DNA of 52,586 nucleotides from Paractinoplanes aksuensis. Lineage in GTDB: Bacteria; Actinomycetota; Actinomycetes; Mycobacteriales; Micromonosporaceae. The position numbers were made by a program, and so were the translations under genes. This document shows, in pieces, positions 52,363-52,586 of the stretch. The stretch covers positions 1 to 52,586 of the forward strand of contig NZ_JAMYJR010000062.1 of NCBI RefSeq assembly GCF_024137025.1, given 5' to 3'. Numbering within the stretch: the first letter of the stretch is position 1; the number at the start of each line of letters is the position of its first letter. Under the pieces are notes generated by a model, which was given only the letters and a program-made list of their open reading frames with translations, ran no database searches and was not told the DNA's origin.

Positions 52363-52586
52363 ATGGACCCAGTTGTCGGCACAGTCGTCGCCGTAATTTC
52401 TCTTCTGATCGTCATAACCCTGCTCAAAGCCGTCAAGATCGTGCCCCAGCAGCGCATGGACGTGGTGGAACGACTGGGTCGGTACCGCACGACGTTGAGC
52501 CCGGGCCTGAACCTGCTGGTGCCGTTCGTCGACTCGGTGCGCAGCAAGGTCGACATGCGCGAGCAGGTCGTCTCCTTCCCGCCCCA
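52363..52586 (+). CDS. Stomatin/SPFH-domain protein, 5-prime part (window edge)
   Basis: 74 residues: an N-terminal membrane anchor (VVGTVVAVISLLIVITLLKA) and the start of an SPFH domain (VKIVPQQRMDVVERLGRYRT, LSPGLNLLVPFVDSV). Stomatin-like proteins scaffold membrane microdomains and pair with NfeD. ATG at 52363 is preceded by AAGGGG; 14 bp separate it from the NfeD stop. The gene continues past the window. Confidence 0.9.
   Translation, partial: MDPVVGTVVAVISLLIVITLLKAVKIVPQQRMDVVERLGRYRTTLSPGLNLLVPFVDSVRSKVDMREQVVSFPP

Overview
The window is high-GC actinobacterial DNA with frequent GTG/TTG starts and many actinobacterial families (SigB/SigF-type sigma factor, RsbW-like kinase, STAS antagonists, SpoIIE-type phosphatase, DUF4142, DUF3040-like, DUF2254, DUF6343-like, GlnR-like regulator). 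The gene types fit Micromonosporaceae, for example Actinoplanes or a relative; that placement is inferred from gene content, not from a marker gene. No rRNA, tRNA or CRISPR array was seen.

Layout. 0-0.5 kb: broken IS30/IS3 ends. 0.7-3.3 kb: partner-switching stress module (anti-sigma kinase, sigma factor, response-regulator/PP2C phosphatase with a frameshift). 3.4-9.8 kb: small membrane proteins, a TetR remnant, a GlnR-like regulator, a secreted vanadium haloperoxidase-like enzyme and an ABC-2 exporter pair. 9.9-28 kb: a dense stress/ion-homeostasis block: four cysteine-poor HesB/IscA-like proteins, two GlsB-like membrane proteins, BON proteins, a Ser/Thr kinase, Na+/H+ antiporter, STAS proteins, two K+ channels, hemerythrin, PRC-barrel and DUF2254 proteins. 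28-31 kb: glycine-betaine-type ABC transporter. 31-35 kb: a Ser/Thr kinase with an extracellular CBM2-like domain and an MtrB/LpqB-like pair without an adjacent MtrA. 35-39.4 kb: a decay zone, including a compressed, collinear, degenerate copy of the 10.8-21.1 kb block and a TnpB/omega-RNA 3-prime remnant. 39.5-46 kb: membrane metallophosphatase, then an NDH-2 / glucose dehydrogenase / GH15 operon. 46-52.6 kb: DUF421 protein, Ca2+ exchanger (frameshifted), 6-phosphogluconate dehydrogenase, STAS protein, NfeD (frameshifted) and a stomatin-like gene cut by the window edge.

The main discovery is a recurrent operator: two (sometimes three or four) tandem 11-bp direct repeats with consensus GTCAYGnAACT followed by GTCAYG. 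I found about 20 copies, nearly all between genes and pointing toward a gene start. For nine genes the box ends 64-74 nt before the start codon. The architecture is that of an OmpR/PhoB-family binding site and resembles the E. coli Pho box (CTGTCAT half-sites). The genes behind these boxes (IscA-like, GlsB-like, BON/kinase, DUF3040-like, K+ channels, STAS, NfeD/stomatin) would form one envelope/osmotic-stress regulon. The GlnR-like protein at 4508-5266 is the only full OmpR-type DNA-binding regulator in the window and is a candidate, unproven, controller; the orphan sensor kinase at 33099-34523 has two boxes upstream.

Several genes (PP2C, Ca2+ exchanger, NfeD, a STAS gene, PRC-like) carry single frameshifts; whether these are real decay or sequence errors cannot be told from the window.
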